From positions 1 to 33,914 of the forward strand of contig JAISTU010000127.1 of NCBI GenBank assembly GCA_031272415.1: a DNA stretch of 33,914 nt. Reading direction: 5' to 3'. Below are positions 25,083 through 32,564 of the stretch, one piece after another. A program made the translations under genes and the position numbers. Source of the stretch: Bacteroidales bacterium. GTDB taxonomy: Bacteria > Bacteroidota > Bacteroidia > Bacteroidales > WCHB1-69. The notes under the pieces were generated by a model. It had not been told where the DNA came from, searched no databases, and saw nothing but the letters and a program-made list of their open reading frames with translations. Each line of letters opens with the position of its first letter. The stretch's first letter is position 1.

Positions 25083-25134
25083 TTTATAATTGACCATAAG
25101 TATACTTTTTTTTGTATTTATGGTCAGTTATAAA
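25083..25134. repeat. Palindrome copy 1 (distal relic)
   Basis: TTTATAATTGACCATAAGTA opens the repeat and TATTTATGGTCAGTTATAAA closes it, around a T-rich loop. A stem of about 17-19 pairs with two mismatches. It is 210 bp from copy 2. Confidence 0.8.
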
Positions 25135-25292
25135 AACAAGTTATTAAGTATAATTCTTTGATTTACAATACAATATGTTTATTACGAACTATGTCAAAAA
25201 TCATAATAAAAGTGAGATGTAAAACCTACCTCGTTTTGCTAACATATTGAAATGTGGAGCGTTTTTTCAGATTATTAGCATCTCTTGCAAGA
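25135..25292 (-). pseudogene. Decayed copy 1 of the 3' end of the ATPase/DUF234 gene
   Basis: The sequence between palindromes 1 and 2 aligns with the last ~45 codons of the intact ATPase gene (25558-25690). Shared blocks include ATAATAAAAGTGAGATGTAA and CGTTTTGCTAACATA. On the minus strand it has stops within the homologous frame, so it cannot be translated. It ends with a 30-nt TTCAGATTATTAGCATCTCT-type tail shared only with copy 2. Confidence 0.7.
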
Positions 25293-25344
25293 TTTATAAT
25301 TGACCATAAGTATACTTTTTTTGGCACTTATGGTCAGTTATAAA
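25293..25344. repeat. Palindrome copy 2
   Basis: TTTATAATTGACCATAAGTA ... GCACTTATGGTCAGTTATAA, nearly perfect (one mismatch in the arm). The loop ATACTTTTTTTGGC is identical to copy 3. Confidence 0.85.
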
Positions 25345-25505
25345 AACAAGTTATTAAGTATAATCATTTGATTTACAATGTAATATGATTATTACGAACT
25401 ACGTCAAATTTATAATAAAAGTGAGATATAAACCCTACCTCGTTTTGCTAACATATTGAAATGTGGAGAGTTTTTATTTTCAGATTATTATTATCGCTTG
25501 CAAGA
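25345..25505 (-). pseudogene. Decayed copy 2 of the 3' end of the ATPase/DUF234 gene
   Basis: In the frame homologous to the intact gene the minus strand reads FQYVSKTR, stop, GLYLTFI, against FEYVSKTKKALHLTFI in the intact protein (residues 433-448), followed by further stops. Copies 1 and 2 are more like one another than like the intact gene, pointing to a tandem duplication of an older relic or to two successive truncated insertions. Confidence 0.75.
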
Positions 25506-25557
25506 TTTATAATTGACCATAAGTATACTTTTTTTGGCACTTATGGTCAATTATAAA
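25506..25557. repeat. Palindrome copy 3, overlapping the ATPase gene stop codon
   Basis: A perfect 19-bp inverted repeat (TTTATAATTGACCATAAGT / ACTTATGGTCAATTATAAA) around a 14-nt loop. The TAA that ends the ATPase gene (25553-25551) lies inside the right arm, so the palindrome and gene end are one unit. As RNA it could also act as a hairpin terminator with its A/U flanks. Confidence 0.9.
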
Positions 25558-26972
25558 AATATGTCATCAAGCGTAATTTCCTTTTGTACAATGCTATAAC
25601 GCTTATTATGAACTACTCCAAATGTTGTAATAAAAGTGAGATGTAAAGCCTTCTTTGTTTTGCTAACATACTCAAATGCAGCGAGTTTGTTCCTAAGGTT
25701 GGCTTCATACGCTTTTGAAATGATAAATGGCGAGTTAGAAAATTTCATTTCGCAAATGTTTATCACGCCGTCTTTGCGGTCTATCAGCAAATCTATTTGG
25801 CAACCATCGTAATTATCCGTTTTGTCTGTTGCCCATGCTGACACGCCGGATTGGACGCCGGAGATACCAAGTGTGCGTTTTATTTCGCTAACATGCTGTA
25901 AAACAAGCGATTCGAAGGCATATCCTGCCCACGTATTCCGCAACGGAGTATTGAGGCTGTTTGTCCAAAAATTCTCATCTTTGCTATTATAATTCTCCAA
26001 AAAGTTGAAATAAAATAGGGTATAGGCATCAAGCAACTGATAGAGGCGGTCTCGCTTTTTTTTGTGCAAAGCATTGTAAGAACGGATAAAACCACAACTT
26101 TCAAGGTTAATCAGAATTTCGGTCAGTTCTCTGCCACTTTTTTTGGTAATCTCGCTAATTTCGCCACGTGTTAAACCTTTGTTTTTGAGGCTCAAAGCAG
26201 AAACTGTTGCCACATAATTTTCCGATTTTCTAAACAGTGAGGCATATAGGTTTGAAAATTCGTTCTTCAATTTAGCGTTCTGCTTAAAGCACAGATTATC
26301 AATATTTTGCGACAAACTTAATCCTTTTTCAAACAAACTAAGATAATATGGAATTCCCCCAAAAATCATATATGCTTCGGCAATTTCCTGCCTGCCAAGC
26401 ATGATTTTATGCGACAAAAAATATTGTTCTGTTTCGCTTATATTGAAAGGTTGCAAGAAAAGCGTGGCAGTCAATCGATTATGTAAACCGCCATGATTGT
26501 TGATAATTTTGTTCGTAATCCACGAAGTCGCTGAACCGCAAATTATCAGCATAATATCATCTCTTCCACAAGCCCACCCGTTCCAAAAATGTTCCAATGC
26601 TGTTAAAAAGCCTGCTCTCGGAGTGTCTAACCACGAAATTTCATCAATAAAGACCACCTTTCGCTTTGTGCGAGACTTTTTCAACTGTGCAATAAGTTGC
26701 TCGAAGGCGTACAACCAGTTTTTTGCGACCGGCAATTGCTTGTTAAAACAGCGGTTGAGCGTCAAATTAAAGTTGGCAAGTTGCGTTTTAGTGTCTGTGT
26801 TTGCCAATCCTGCTAAGTCAAATATCAGCCTGTTGCCAAATAACTGTCTGATTAAAAACGTTTTACCAACACGGCGCCTCCCACATACCGCTATAAATTC
26901 TGCATTTTCCGAATTATAAAGGTCAGTCAATTTTTGCGTTTCGCTTTGTCTTCCAATAATTTTCTTGTCCAT
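25551..26972 (-). CDS. Archaeal-type P-loop ATPase with C-terminal DUF234 nuclease-like domain
   Basis: A 473-residue protein. GRRRVGKT (31-38) is Walker A and VVFIDEISWL (107-116) Walker B of the ATPase_2 STAND-like family; a winged helix follows (about 265-315, LKNKGLTRGEISEITKKSGR). The C-terminus is the DUF234 domain, a PD-(D/E)XK fold with IDLLIDR (Asp394) and CEMKF (Glu408, Lys410), so the catalytic residues are intact. Homologues occur in many copies in Bacteroidota and archaea; their cellular role is not settled. The start ATG is 8 bp from an upstream palindrome and the stop lies inside a downstream one. This packaging and the truncated relics behind it suggest mobility. Confidence 0.87.
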   Translation of the reverse strand: MDKKIIGRQSETQKLTDLYNSENAEFIAVCGRRRVGKTFLIRQLFGNRLIFDLAGLANTDTKTQLANFNLTLNRCFNKQLPVAKNWLYAFEQLIAQLKKSRTKRKVVFIDEISWLDTPRAGFLTALEHFWNGWACGRDDIMLIICGSATSWITNKIINNHGGLHNRLTATLFLQPFNISETEQYFLSHKIMLGRQEIAEAYMIFGGIPYYLSLFEKGLSLSQNIDNLCFKQNAKLKNEFSNLYASLFRKSENYVATVSALSLKNKGLTRGEISEITKKSGRELTEILINLESCGFIRSYNALHKKKRDRLYQLLDAYTLFYFNFLENYNSKDENFWTNSLNTPLRNTWAGYAFESLVLQHVSEIKRTLGISGVQSGVSAWATDKTDNYDGCQIDLLIDRKDGVINICEMKFSNSPFIISKAYEANLRNKLAAFEYVSKTKKALHLTFITTFGVVHNKRYSIVQKEITLDDIFL

Positions 26973-26980
26973 ACATCTCT

Positions 26981-27031
26981 TTTATAATTGACCATAAGTA
27001 TATAAAAAATAGCACTTATGGTCAGATATAA
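26981..27031. repeat. Palindrome copy 0, upstream of the ATPase gene
   Basis: TTTATAATTGACCATAAGTA and GCACTTATGGTCAGATATAA form the arms, with two or three mismatches in the outer part, and the loop is A-rich rather than T-rich. It marks the 5' end of the ATPase unit: 25506-27031 spans 1,526 bp. Confidence 0.85.
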
Positions 27032-27149
27032 CTATTTTTTTACGCATAGACAACGTAATTTTTGCATTTTTATTGTTTTTACAAAATCATTTTTTTGCAT
27101 CCTTTGGGGAAAAGTTTTTTTAATTGAAAATTATATAACAAATTGATAC

Positions 27150-27962
27150 TCAAACAGTTACAATCTTCATTCCGATTTGCTTCCTTTCTACTGATTTTAC
27201 GATGCTGATACTCAATTGATAAAGCAAAAAAACAGGAACACTTACTAAAAGGAGTGTAAAAATATCAGTTGTAGGAGTAATGATGGCGGAAAGGATCAAA
27301 ATCAATACCAAAGCATGTTTGCGATATTTTTTGAGTAGAGAGACTTTTAAAACCCCAATTTTTGCCAAAATCCAAGCCAAAACAGGCAATTCAAACAATA
27401 TGCCTAACAACAACGTAATCAATAAAAAAGTATCAATATACGAATTGATGGTAAACATATTTTCCACTGTTTCACTGATTTGATAATTGGCAAGGAAGCG
27501 AAACGAAAACGGAAAAACAACAAAATAACTCAATAATGCCCCCAAAAAAAAGAACAAAAATGACATAAAAATCAAATATGTCGTATATTTTTTCTCTTTT
27601 GTATAAAGTGCGGGCGAAATAAAGCCGTAAAGTTGGTACACAATATAAGGCGCTGTCAGCAAAAGTGCCGTATAAAGCGTAACTTTTATGTGTATCAAAA
27701 ATTGTGAAGTAAGTTGCGTACTTACCAAATGAAAAGCCGAATTGTCCGAAAATGCAAAATGAAAAGAAAAATATTCCCCCAATTGCCTGAGCAGCCTAAA
27801 TGTAACAAAATCAGCACTTTGAGGTGCAAAAATTACGGCAAAAATAGGTGTTTTGAAAAAAAATGCAACTATCGTAATCGCAAATACAACAACGATAATG
27901 CGAAAAAGCATCTTTCGCAATACCTCTACATGCCCCCAAAAAGTCAGCAGATTACTGCTCAT
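27150..27962 (-). CDS. tatC: Sec-independent protein translocase TatC
   Basis: TatC is the core receptor of the twin-arginine pathway for folded proteins. The protein from ATG 27962 has 270 residues, the N-terminal FWGHVEVLRKMLFRIIVVV, six hydrophobic helices and the signature YQLYGFISPALYTKEKKY. A frame start at 28010 exists but would lie deep within tatA; the 27962 ATG overlaps the tatA stop by 11 bp and matches the usual family start. TatB is absent, so this is a minimal TatAC system. Confidence 0.93.
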   Translation of the reverse strand: MSSNLLTFWGHVEVLRKMLFRIIVVVFAITIVAFFFKTPIFAVIFAPQSADFVTFRLLRQLGEYFSFHFAFSDNSAFHLVSTQLTSQFLIHIKVTLYTALLLTAPYIVYQLYGFISPALYTKEKKYTTYLIFMSFLFFFLGALLSYFVVFPFSFRFLANYQISETVENMFTINSYIDTFLLITLLLGILFELPVLAWILAKIGVLKVSLLKKYRKHALVLILILSAIITPTTDIFTLLLVSVPVFLLYQLSISIVKSVERKQIGMKIVTV

Positions 27963-28167
27963 TATTGTTGGGCGTAGTATCCTTTTTTTGTTCGGCATTT
28001 TCGCTGGCATCCGTGCCGTTCATGCCGTCTTTAAAACTTTTAACGCCCTTGCCTAATCCACGCATCATTTCAGGGATTTTTTTACCACCAAAAAGCAACA
28101 AAATGATTAACGCAATCACTATCAACTCCGGCACACCCAAACTACCTAAAAACAACAAAATATTCAT
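27952..28167 (-). CDS. tatA: Twin-arginine translocase subunit TatA
   Basis: A 71-residue protein with one N-terminal transmembrane helix (VPELIVIALIILLLFGGKKIPE, about 12-33), the FGGKKIPEMMRGLGKG hinge, an amphipathic helix and an acidic/Asn-rich tail. It oligomerises to form the Tat pore. The gene is 55 bp after the heptose kinase and overlaps tatC. Confidence 0.93.
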   Translation of the reverse strand: MNILLFLGSLGVPELIVIALIILLLFGGKKIPEMMRGLGKGVKSFKDGMNGTDASENAEQKKDTTPNNNEQ

Positions 28168-28222
28168 GATAATACCATTTTCTGTTTAATAAATAAAAAA
28201 CAATAACGATTTTTTGCTGAAA

Positions 28223-29269
28223 TTATTGTATTTTCCACATTTCTTGGAACAATTTTTGTTTATCAACCGCTACTACACCAATTTCTTCGCACACCAAACC
28301 GCCTGCCAAATTCGCCATTGCCACCGTTTTTTCTATTGGCAAACCGATTGATAAGCCCAATGCTGCAACGCTAATAACAGTATCTCCTGCGCCGGAAACA
28401 TCCGCAATATTTCGCAAATGTGCCGCAATGTGAATTTGCTCAATACCTGTGTTTTTCTTTTGATAAACAATCATTCCATCCGCCGAAAGTGTCAGCAAAA
28501 TCATCTGATGCCCTTTCTCCTCCATAAAACGCTCAATGGCAGTCAAAAACGGCTCACTTTTATAATCCATATCGGACAATCCCAAACCTTGAGTGAGTTC
28601 TTTTAAATTGGGTTTAAAGATTGTAATATCTTGATAATGAGTGAAATTATTTTTTTTAGGGTCGGTCAAAACAGGAATTTTTTTGTCCTTGCAAAGCGTA
28701 ACAATAGAATGTATAATCTGCTTTGTAATCACTCCCTTATCATAATCCTCAAAAATAACTGCATCAATTTGTTGTGTATCAATGATTTGTGTAAATTTTG
28801 AAAGCAAATTATCAACGTCTTTTGGGGATAAATTGTCATCCATTTCATCATCTATGCGTAAAAGTTGCATTTTGTTACCAATAATGCGGTATTTTGTGGT
28901 GCAAATACGTTCTTCGCTTTTAAGAATACCGTCCAAAGTAAGCCCTTTGGCATTCATTTGTTGCTCAAAAATGGCACTTTTGGCATCTTTCCCAATAACG
29001 CTCAGCAAAATCGGCGTAGCACCTAACGACTTTATATTGAGTGCCACATTGGAAGCACCGCCTAAACAAACATAACGATTGCGAAGGTTGACAATCGGCA
29101 CCGGCGCCTCAGGTGAGATCCGACTCACGTCCCCGATAATGTAATCATCCAACATCACATCGCCGATGATGAGAATGTTTTTTTGTTCAAATTCTTTAAA
29201 AATAGCACTAATTTGCTCTTGAGATATATTTTTTTCTATATTTTTGTTTGAGTTTGACATTTGCAACAT
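28223..29269 (-). CDS. rfaE1: D-glycero-beta-D-manno-heptose-7-phosphate kinase, RfaE1-type
   Basis: A PfkB-family kinase that adds a 1-phosphate to heptose-7-phosphate on the way to ADP-heptose for LPS. The 348 residues include IIGDVMLDDYIIGDVSRISP (the RfaE N-terminal signature), LGGASNVALNIKSLG, FEDYDKGVIT, and the catalytic DVSGAGDTVISVAAL. The nucleotidyltransferase half of bifunctional HldE is missing, so a separate enzyme is needed. The start at 29269 overlaps the rhodanese gene by 34 bp; an internal ATG at 29260 (MSNSNKN) is an alternative. Confidence 0.9.
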   Translation of the reverse strand: MLQMSNSNKNIEKNISQEQISAIFKEFEQKNILIIGDVMLDDYIIGDVSRISPEAPVPIVNLRNRYVCLGGASNVALNIKSLGATPILLSVIGKDAKSAIFEQQMNAKGLTLDGILKSEERICTTKYRIIGNKMQLLRIDDEMDDNLSPKDVDNLLSKFTQIIDTQQIDAVIFEDYDKGVITKQIIHSIVTLCKDKKIPVLTDPKKNNFTHYQDITIFKPNLKELTQGLGLSDMDYKSEPFLTAIERFMEEKGHQMILLTLSADGMIVYQKKNTGIEQIHIAAHLRNIADVSGAGDTVISVAALGLSIGLPIEKTVAMANLAGGLVCEEIGVVAVDKQKLFQEMWKIQ

Positions 29270-29607
29270 GTTGATTCAGAGATTTTTATGGGTAATTGAT
29301 TATTTTGCCATTCCAAAATGCCACCTTTGAGGATAAGTATATTCACAAGTCCCTCATTAACAAGCATTTTGTATGCTTTGAAACTTTGTATTCCCAAAAG
29401 ACAACAGATGAACAATAGACGCTCTTTGGGCAAATTTTCTATTTGAGACTGCAGTTTATCAAATGGAATACAAATTTGTTCAGGGCAGTCAATTTTGCGG
29501 TCATTTATTTCTTCTTTGCTCCTAATGTCCAACAAAATGCCTTCCCCTTGCTGTAAAAGTTCCCACGCTTTGGCAGGCTGTATGTATATTTTATGATTAT
29601 TTTGCAT
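29236..29607 (-). CDS. Rhodanese-like domain protein
   Basis: A 123-residue single-domain protein with LLDIRSKEEINDRKI, LPKERLLFICCLLGIQSFKA and ILILKGGILEWQNN. The active-site loop is CCLLGIQS, where the second Cys begins a CxxGxxS pattern, so sulfur transfer is possible. The tail is Cys-rich (TCCKCQTQ). It follows the promoter at 29647-29640 and leads the transcript to the heptose kinase and tatAC. The sulfur acceptor is unknown. Confidence 0.85.
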   Translation of the reverse strand: MQNNHKIYIQPAKAWELLQQGEGILLDIRSKEEINDRKIDCPEQICIPFDKLQSQIENLPKERLLFICCLLGIQSFKAYKMLVNEGLVNILILKGGILEWQNNQLPIKISESTCCKCQTQTKI

Positions 29608-29639
29608 TATTTTTTTAATAAATTAAAACAACTTTTTTA

Positions 29640-29647
29640 CAAAGATA
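29640..29647 (-). promoter_or_regulatory. -7 box of the rhodanese-rfaE1-tatAC transcript
   Basis: TATCTTTG on the minus strand, preceded by CTAAAAAAAATGTG, with no TTG at the 11-nt position. The start would be near 29633, about 26 nt before the rhodanese ATG. Confidence 0.6.
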
Positions 29648-29754
29648 CACATTTTTTTTAGTGGAGAGTTGAAAGCCCGAAATTGAAAGTTATTTTTTCA
29701 CCTTTCCCTTTGTCCCCCTTCAGGTATGTCATTGCCACTACACCATCCCTTCAA

Positions 29755-29804
29755 TTCAAAAAGAAACTCCTTTTTATCACGGTTTTATCCGTAACAAAAA
29801 GGAG
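29755..29804 (-). terminator. Rho-independent terminator of rny
   Basis: CTCCTTTTT (29767-29775) pairs with AAAAAGGAG (29796-29804), with an inner ACGG/CCGT stem. On the minus strand it is followed by TTTCTTTTT. It lies 23 bp after the rny stop. Confidence 0.8.
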
Positions 29805-29826
29805 CAAATTATATTATAGTATAGTC

Positions 29827-31368
29827 TTATTTTGCGTAACTTACGGCTCGTGTTTCACGAACAACAGTTATTTTGATTTGTCCGGGGTATGTCATTTCAT
29901 TTTGAATTTTTTTAGACAAGTCCAATGATAATTGATTGGTTTGTGCATCGTCTAATTTTTCTGCTCCTACAATGACACGCAATTCCCTACCTGCTTGAAT
30001 AGCATACGTTTTAACCACGCCCGGATACGAGAGTGCCAATTCTTCCAAATCTTTGAGTCGCTTTGCGTATGCTTCAACAACTTCACGTCTTGCGCCCGGT
30101 CTTGCTCCTGAAATAGCATCGCACGCCTGAACAATTGGAGAGATAAGCGTCAGCATTTCCGTTTCGTCGTGGTGAGAAGCAATGGCATTTACAATTTCAG
30201 GTTTTTCTTTGTACTTTTCTGCAATTTGACCGCCCAATTCTGCATGTGGCAAATCAGGCTCATTATCAGGTACTTTGCCGATGTCATGCAACAGCCCTGC
30301 ACGTTTGGCTAATTTAGCATTTAATCCCAATTCTGCCGACATAGTGGCACACAATAGGGCTACTTCTTTGGAATGTTGCAACAAATTTTGACCATAAGAA
30401 GACCTGTATTTCATTTTGCCTACTAAACGTACCAATTCGTGGTGCATGCCATGTATGCCCAAATCAATGGTTGTCCGTTTGCCGGTTTCGATAATATCTT
30501 GTTCAATTTGTCGCTTAATTTTTGCAACTACCTCTTCGATACGTCCGGGGTGAATGCGTCCATCGTTGACCAATTTTGCCAATGCAAGTCGCGCCACCTC
30601 CCTACGAACAGGGTCAAAACTTGACAAAGTTATCGCATCCGGCGAGTCGTCAATAATAATATCAACACCTGTCATGGACTCCAAAGTACGAATATTTCTG
30701 CCCTCACGTCCAATAATTCTTCCTTTAATCTCCTCATTATCAAGATTAAAAACTGACACTGAATTTTCATGCGTATGCTCAACGGCAGTCCTTTGAATGG
30801 TTTTGATAACAATCTTTTTTGCCTCTAAATGAGCGGCTTGTTTTGCCTCTTCTACAATATCTTTTATCAACACAGAAGCATCACTTCGGGCGTCATCCCG
30901 CAACGTTTCTATCAACTCTTTTTTTGCCTCTTCTACCGACAAACCGGCGATAGATTCCAATTGCTCTTGTTGCTGTTTTTGTGCTTTATTTAACTCTGCC
31001 TGTCGCTTTTTGACAGCGTCCAATTGCAGACTTAATGCTTGTTGTAATTGATTGACTTCGTTTTGTTTACGCTGTAATGCCTCTTGTTTTTGAGAATGAG
31101 ATTGCTCTTTTTGTTTGAGCCTGTTTTCGGCAATAGATAACTGTTTGCTTTTATCAGCCATCTGTTTTTCATGCTCGCTTTTGAGTTGCAAAAATTTCTC
31201 TTTTGCCTGCAAAATACGCTCTTTTTTTATCAATTCAGCCTCTTCTGTTGCTTCTTTGATAATGCGACTGACTTTATTTTTAGAACGAACATGCGCTATA
31301 AACCATGTAACGCCTACTCCTATGATAATCCCTGCTATAATTGCAATTACTGTTATTATATTTGTCAT
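29827..31368 (-). CDS. rny: Ribonuclease Y
   Basis: A membrane-anchored endoribonuclease that starts mRNA decay. The 513 residues show an N-terminal transmembrane helix (3-23), a long coiled coil (about 30-175, Gln/Lys/Glu heptads), a KH domain with GRIIGREGRNIRTLESMTG, and an HD domain with LLHDIGKVPD and AIASHHDE as metal ligands. Length matches the family (about 520). It lies 107 bp downstream of the 6S RNA on the same strand. Confidence 0.95.
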   Translation of the reverse strand: MTNIITVIAIIAGIIIGVGVTWFIAHVRSKNKVSRIIKEATEEAELIKKERILQAKEKFLQLKSEHEKQMADKSKQLSIAENRLKQKEQSHSQKQEALQRKQNEVNQLQQALSLQLDAVKKRQAELNKAQKQQQEQLESIAGLSVEEAKKELIETLRDDARSDASVLIKDIVEEAKQAAHLEAKKIVIKTIQRTAVEHTHENSVSVFNLDNEEIKGRIIGREGRNIRTLESMTGVDIIIDDSPDAITLSSFDPVRREVARLALAKLVNDGRIHPGRIEEVVAKIKRQIEQDIIETGKRTTIDLGIHGMHHELVRLVGKMKYRSSYGQNLLQHSKEVALLCATMSAELGLNAKLAKRAGLLHDIGKVPDNEPDLPHAELGGQIAEKYKEKPEIVNAIASHHDETEMLTLISPIVQACDAISGARPGARREVVEAYAKRLKDLEELALSYPGVVKTYAIQAGRELRVIVGAEKLDDAQTNQLSLDLSKKIQNEMTYPGQIKITVVRETRAVSYAK

Positions 31369-31469
31369 CTTTTATTTTACTATATTTAACTACTGTTTAT
31401 TTAACTACTATCCTATTTTTTTTTTTACTATATACTTCTATTTCCCATAAATTAAAGAACGTTCAAAAA

Positions 31470-31642
31470 AAAGAAATCCCGCTTGCGTCAAGTGGCTTTT
31501 AAACTCCATTCTATAGGATTGCAGCCTCCGAAACCGGTCAAGTTACCGCAGATTGCTCTGCACTTTAACGCCTCCGAGTCGACCGCACAAGTTTGTTACT
31601 GTTGAGTTTAACAAACGATATTGACGCCCTGCGGGATATTCC
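31470..31642 (-). ncRNA. ssrS: 6S RNA (SsrS)
   Basis: On the minus strand, ATCCCGC (31637-31631) pairs with GCGGGAT (31482-31476), followed inward by GCGTCAA (31627-31621) pairing with TTGACGC. These close a long rod with a large central bubble and a GCAGA-GCAA-TCTGC apical hairpin. The 3' end runs into TTTCTTTTTTTT, an intrinsic terminator. The gene lies right after zapA and before rny, the place where 6S RNA is found in this phylum and in proteobacteria (zapA-ssrS). 6S RNA mimics an open promoter and sequesters housekeeping RNA polymerase. Ends are placed within a few bases; the 5' end may come from processing or from the TAATTTTG box at 31669-31662. Confidence 0.82.
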
Positions 31643-31666
31643 TCTATTTCATTTGCATATACAAAA

Positions 31667-31972
31667 TTATTGTTCCTTATCTTCTAAAATTTCGTTCACA
31701 ATTTGTTGAACTTTGCCTAATTTATACTTTAATTCTGTATCTACAAATTCTTGTTTTTCAATAAAATAAACCTCATTAACCGCAGAATTGAAAGCCGCAT
31801 ACCTCAATTGTTCAAGCATATCGGTAATGTGATTGTCTTCGGCTAATCTCTGTATATAGCCTTGTAATCGCGCCTCTGCTTTGCGATACAAATCTTCTTC
31901 CGATGCTTTAATCGTTACTTTTATGGGCTGCCCAGCCACATGAAAAACTACTAACTTCTTGCCTTCTGCCAT
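31667..31972 (-). CDS. zapA: Cell division protein ZapA
   Basis: ZapA binds FtsZ and crosslinks protofilaments. The 101 residues have the ZapA head (LVVFHVAGQPIKVTIKASEE, AEARLQGYIQRLAED) and a C-terminal helix for coiled-coil pairing (AAFNSAVNEVYFIEKQEFVD). The gene starts 4 bp after the stop of the coiled-coil gene and ends 25 bp before the predicted 6S RNA. Confidence 0.85.
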   Translation of the reverse strand: MAEGKKLVVFHVAGQPIKVTIKASEEDLYRKAEARLQGYIQRLAEDNHITDMLEQLRYAAFNSAVNEVYFIEKQEFVDTELKYKLGKVQQIVNEILEDKEQ

Positions 31973-31976
31973 TGCT

Positions 31977-32264
31977 TTATTCTTCTAATAATGTTATGCA
32001 CTTATCTATTTGCTGCACTAATGCGTTTATTTTGCGTTTCACATCTGCTTTAGAATTGGAGGCATCTACCGCCAAGCCCAACTTAAATTTCACTAATTCA
32101 GTGGCTTGCGATTTTACCTTCGTTTCCAAAGCAGAGATTCTATCCCGCATTTCTTTGTTTCTGCTTCTAAATTTAGCATTTTCCGCTTTCAATGCGTGGT
32201 ATTTCTCTGCCATTTGGAGTATTTTACTTTCCAGTTCAAGACTTAATATCTTTAATTCCTGCAT
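31977..32264 (-). CDS. Small coiled-coil protein, ZapB-like
   Basis: The 95 residues are almost wholly helical with heptad-like repeats (LELESKILQMAEKYHALKAE, ISALETKVKSQATELVKFKL). There is no signal peptide. It precedes zapA in an operon, as small coiled-coil division proteins do in this phylum. A ZapB-like partner of ZapA is inferred from position and composition, not from sequence identity. Confidence 0.6.
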   Translation of the reverse strand: MQELKILSLELESKILQMAEKYHALKAENAKFRSRNKEMRDRISALETKVKSQATELVKFKLGLAVDASNSKADVKRKINALVQQIDKCITLLEE

Positions 32265-32300
32265 TTTATAACTTCTTTAGCGTTCAAAAATACCTTTTTA

Positions 32301-32308
32301 CAAAGATA
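32301..32308 (-). promoter_or_regulatory. -7 box of the zapB-like/zapA/ssrS promoter
   Basis: TATCTTTG on the minus strand with TTG exactly 11 nt upstream (32322-32320). The expected start is near 32294, about 30 nt before the zapB-like ATG. The transcript probably continues through zapA into 6S RNA. Confidence 0.65.
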
Positions 32309-32511
32309 CACTTTTTCTTCAATAAAAAATTAAAAATTAAAAAAAAAAAATTAAAAATTGAGAATTGAGAATTAAGAATTGAGAATTATTTTTTTTGCAT
32401 TTTGGGATAAAAACGTTCTAAAAAATGTTTTTTCCCGTCGAAACCACGATTTTTTAATAAGATTTAAATATCTACACTTTACACTCTAAAAATCTACACT
32501 CTACACTCTAA

Positions 32512-32546
32512 AATAAAAAGAGGGAACAACGCTGCTCCCCCTTCTA
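32512..32546 (-). terminator. Rho-independent terminator of the T9SS type A gene
   Basis: On the minus strand AAGGGGGAGC pairs with GTTCCCTCTT (10-bp stem with two G-U pairs), followed by TTTATTTT. It lies about 20 bp after the stop. Confidence 0.75.
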
Positions 32547-32564
32547 AACAAATCAAGTTTTTTT

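Larger units (their letters stand above)
25005..25550. other. Spacer holding the relic array
   Basis: About 545 bp without an intact gene. It contains T5AAT-type promoter repeat sequence up to 25032, then the two relics and three palindromes. No RNA gene was recognised. Confidence 0.6.
32265..32564. other. Intergenic region between the zapB-like gene and the T9SS type A gene
   Basis: From the right, it contains the terminator at 32512-32546, CTACACTCT repeats at 32471-32510, a CGATTTTTTAATAAGATTTA stretch, the TTAGAAC...AATGCAAAAAA spacer motif on the minus strand (32421-32392), AATTGAGAATTAAG-type repeats, A/T-rich T5AAT segments, and the promoter box at 32308-32301. No gene is seen. Confidence 0.55.

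Noticed and set aside
25083..25557. CRISPR-like array (regular palindromes about 210 bp apart)
   Set aside because: Spacers are homologous to each other and to the ATPase gene end, are too long, and no cas genes are present.
27963..28010. TatC start at 28010
   Set aside because: It adds 16 basic residues read from inside tatA; ATG 27962 gives the normal TatC N-terminus.
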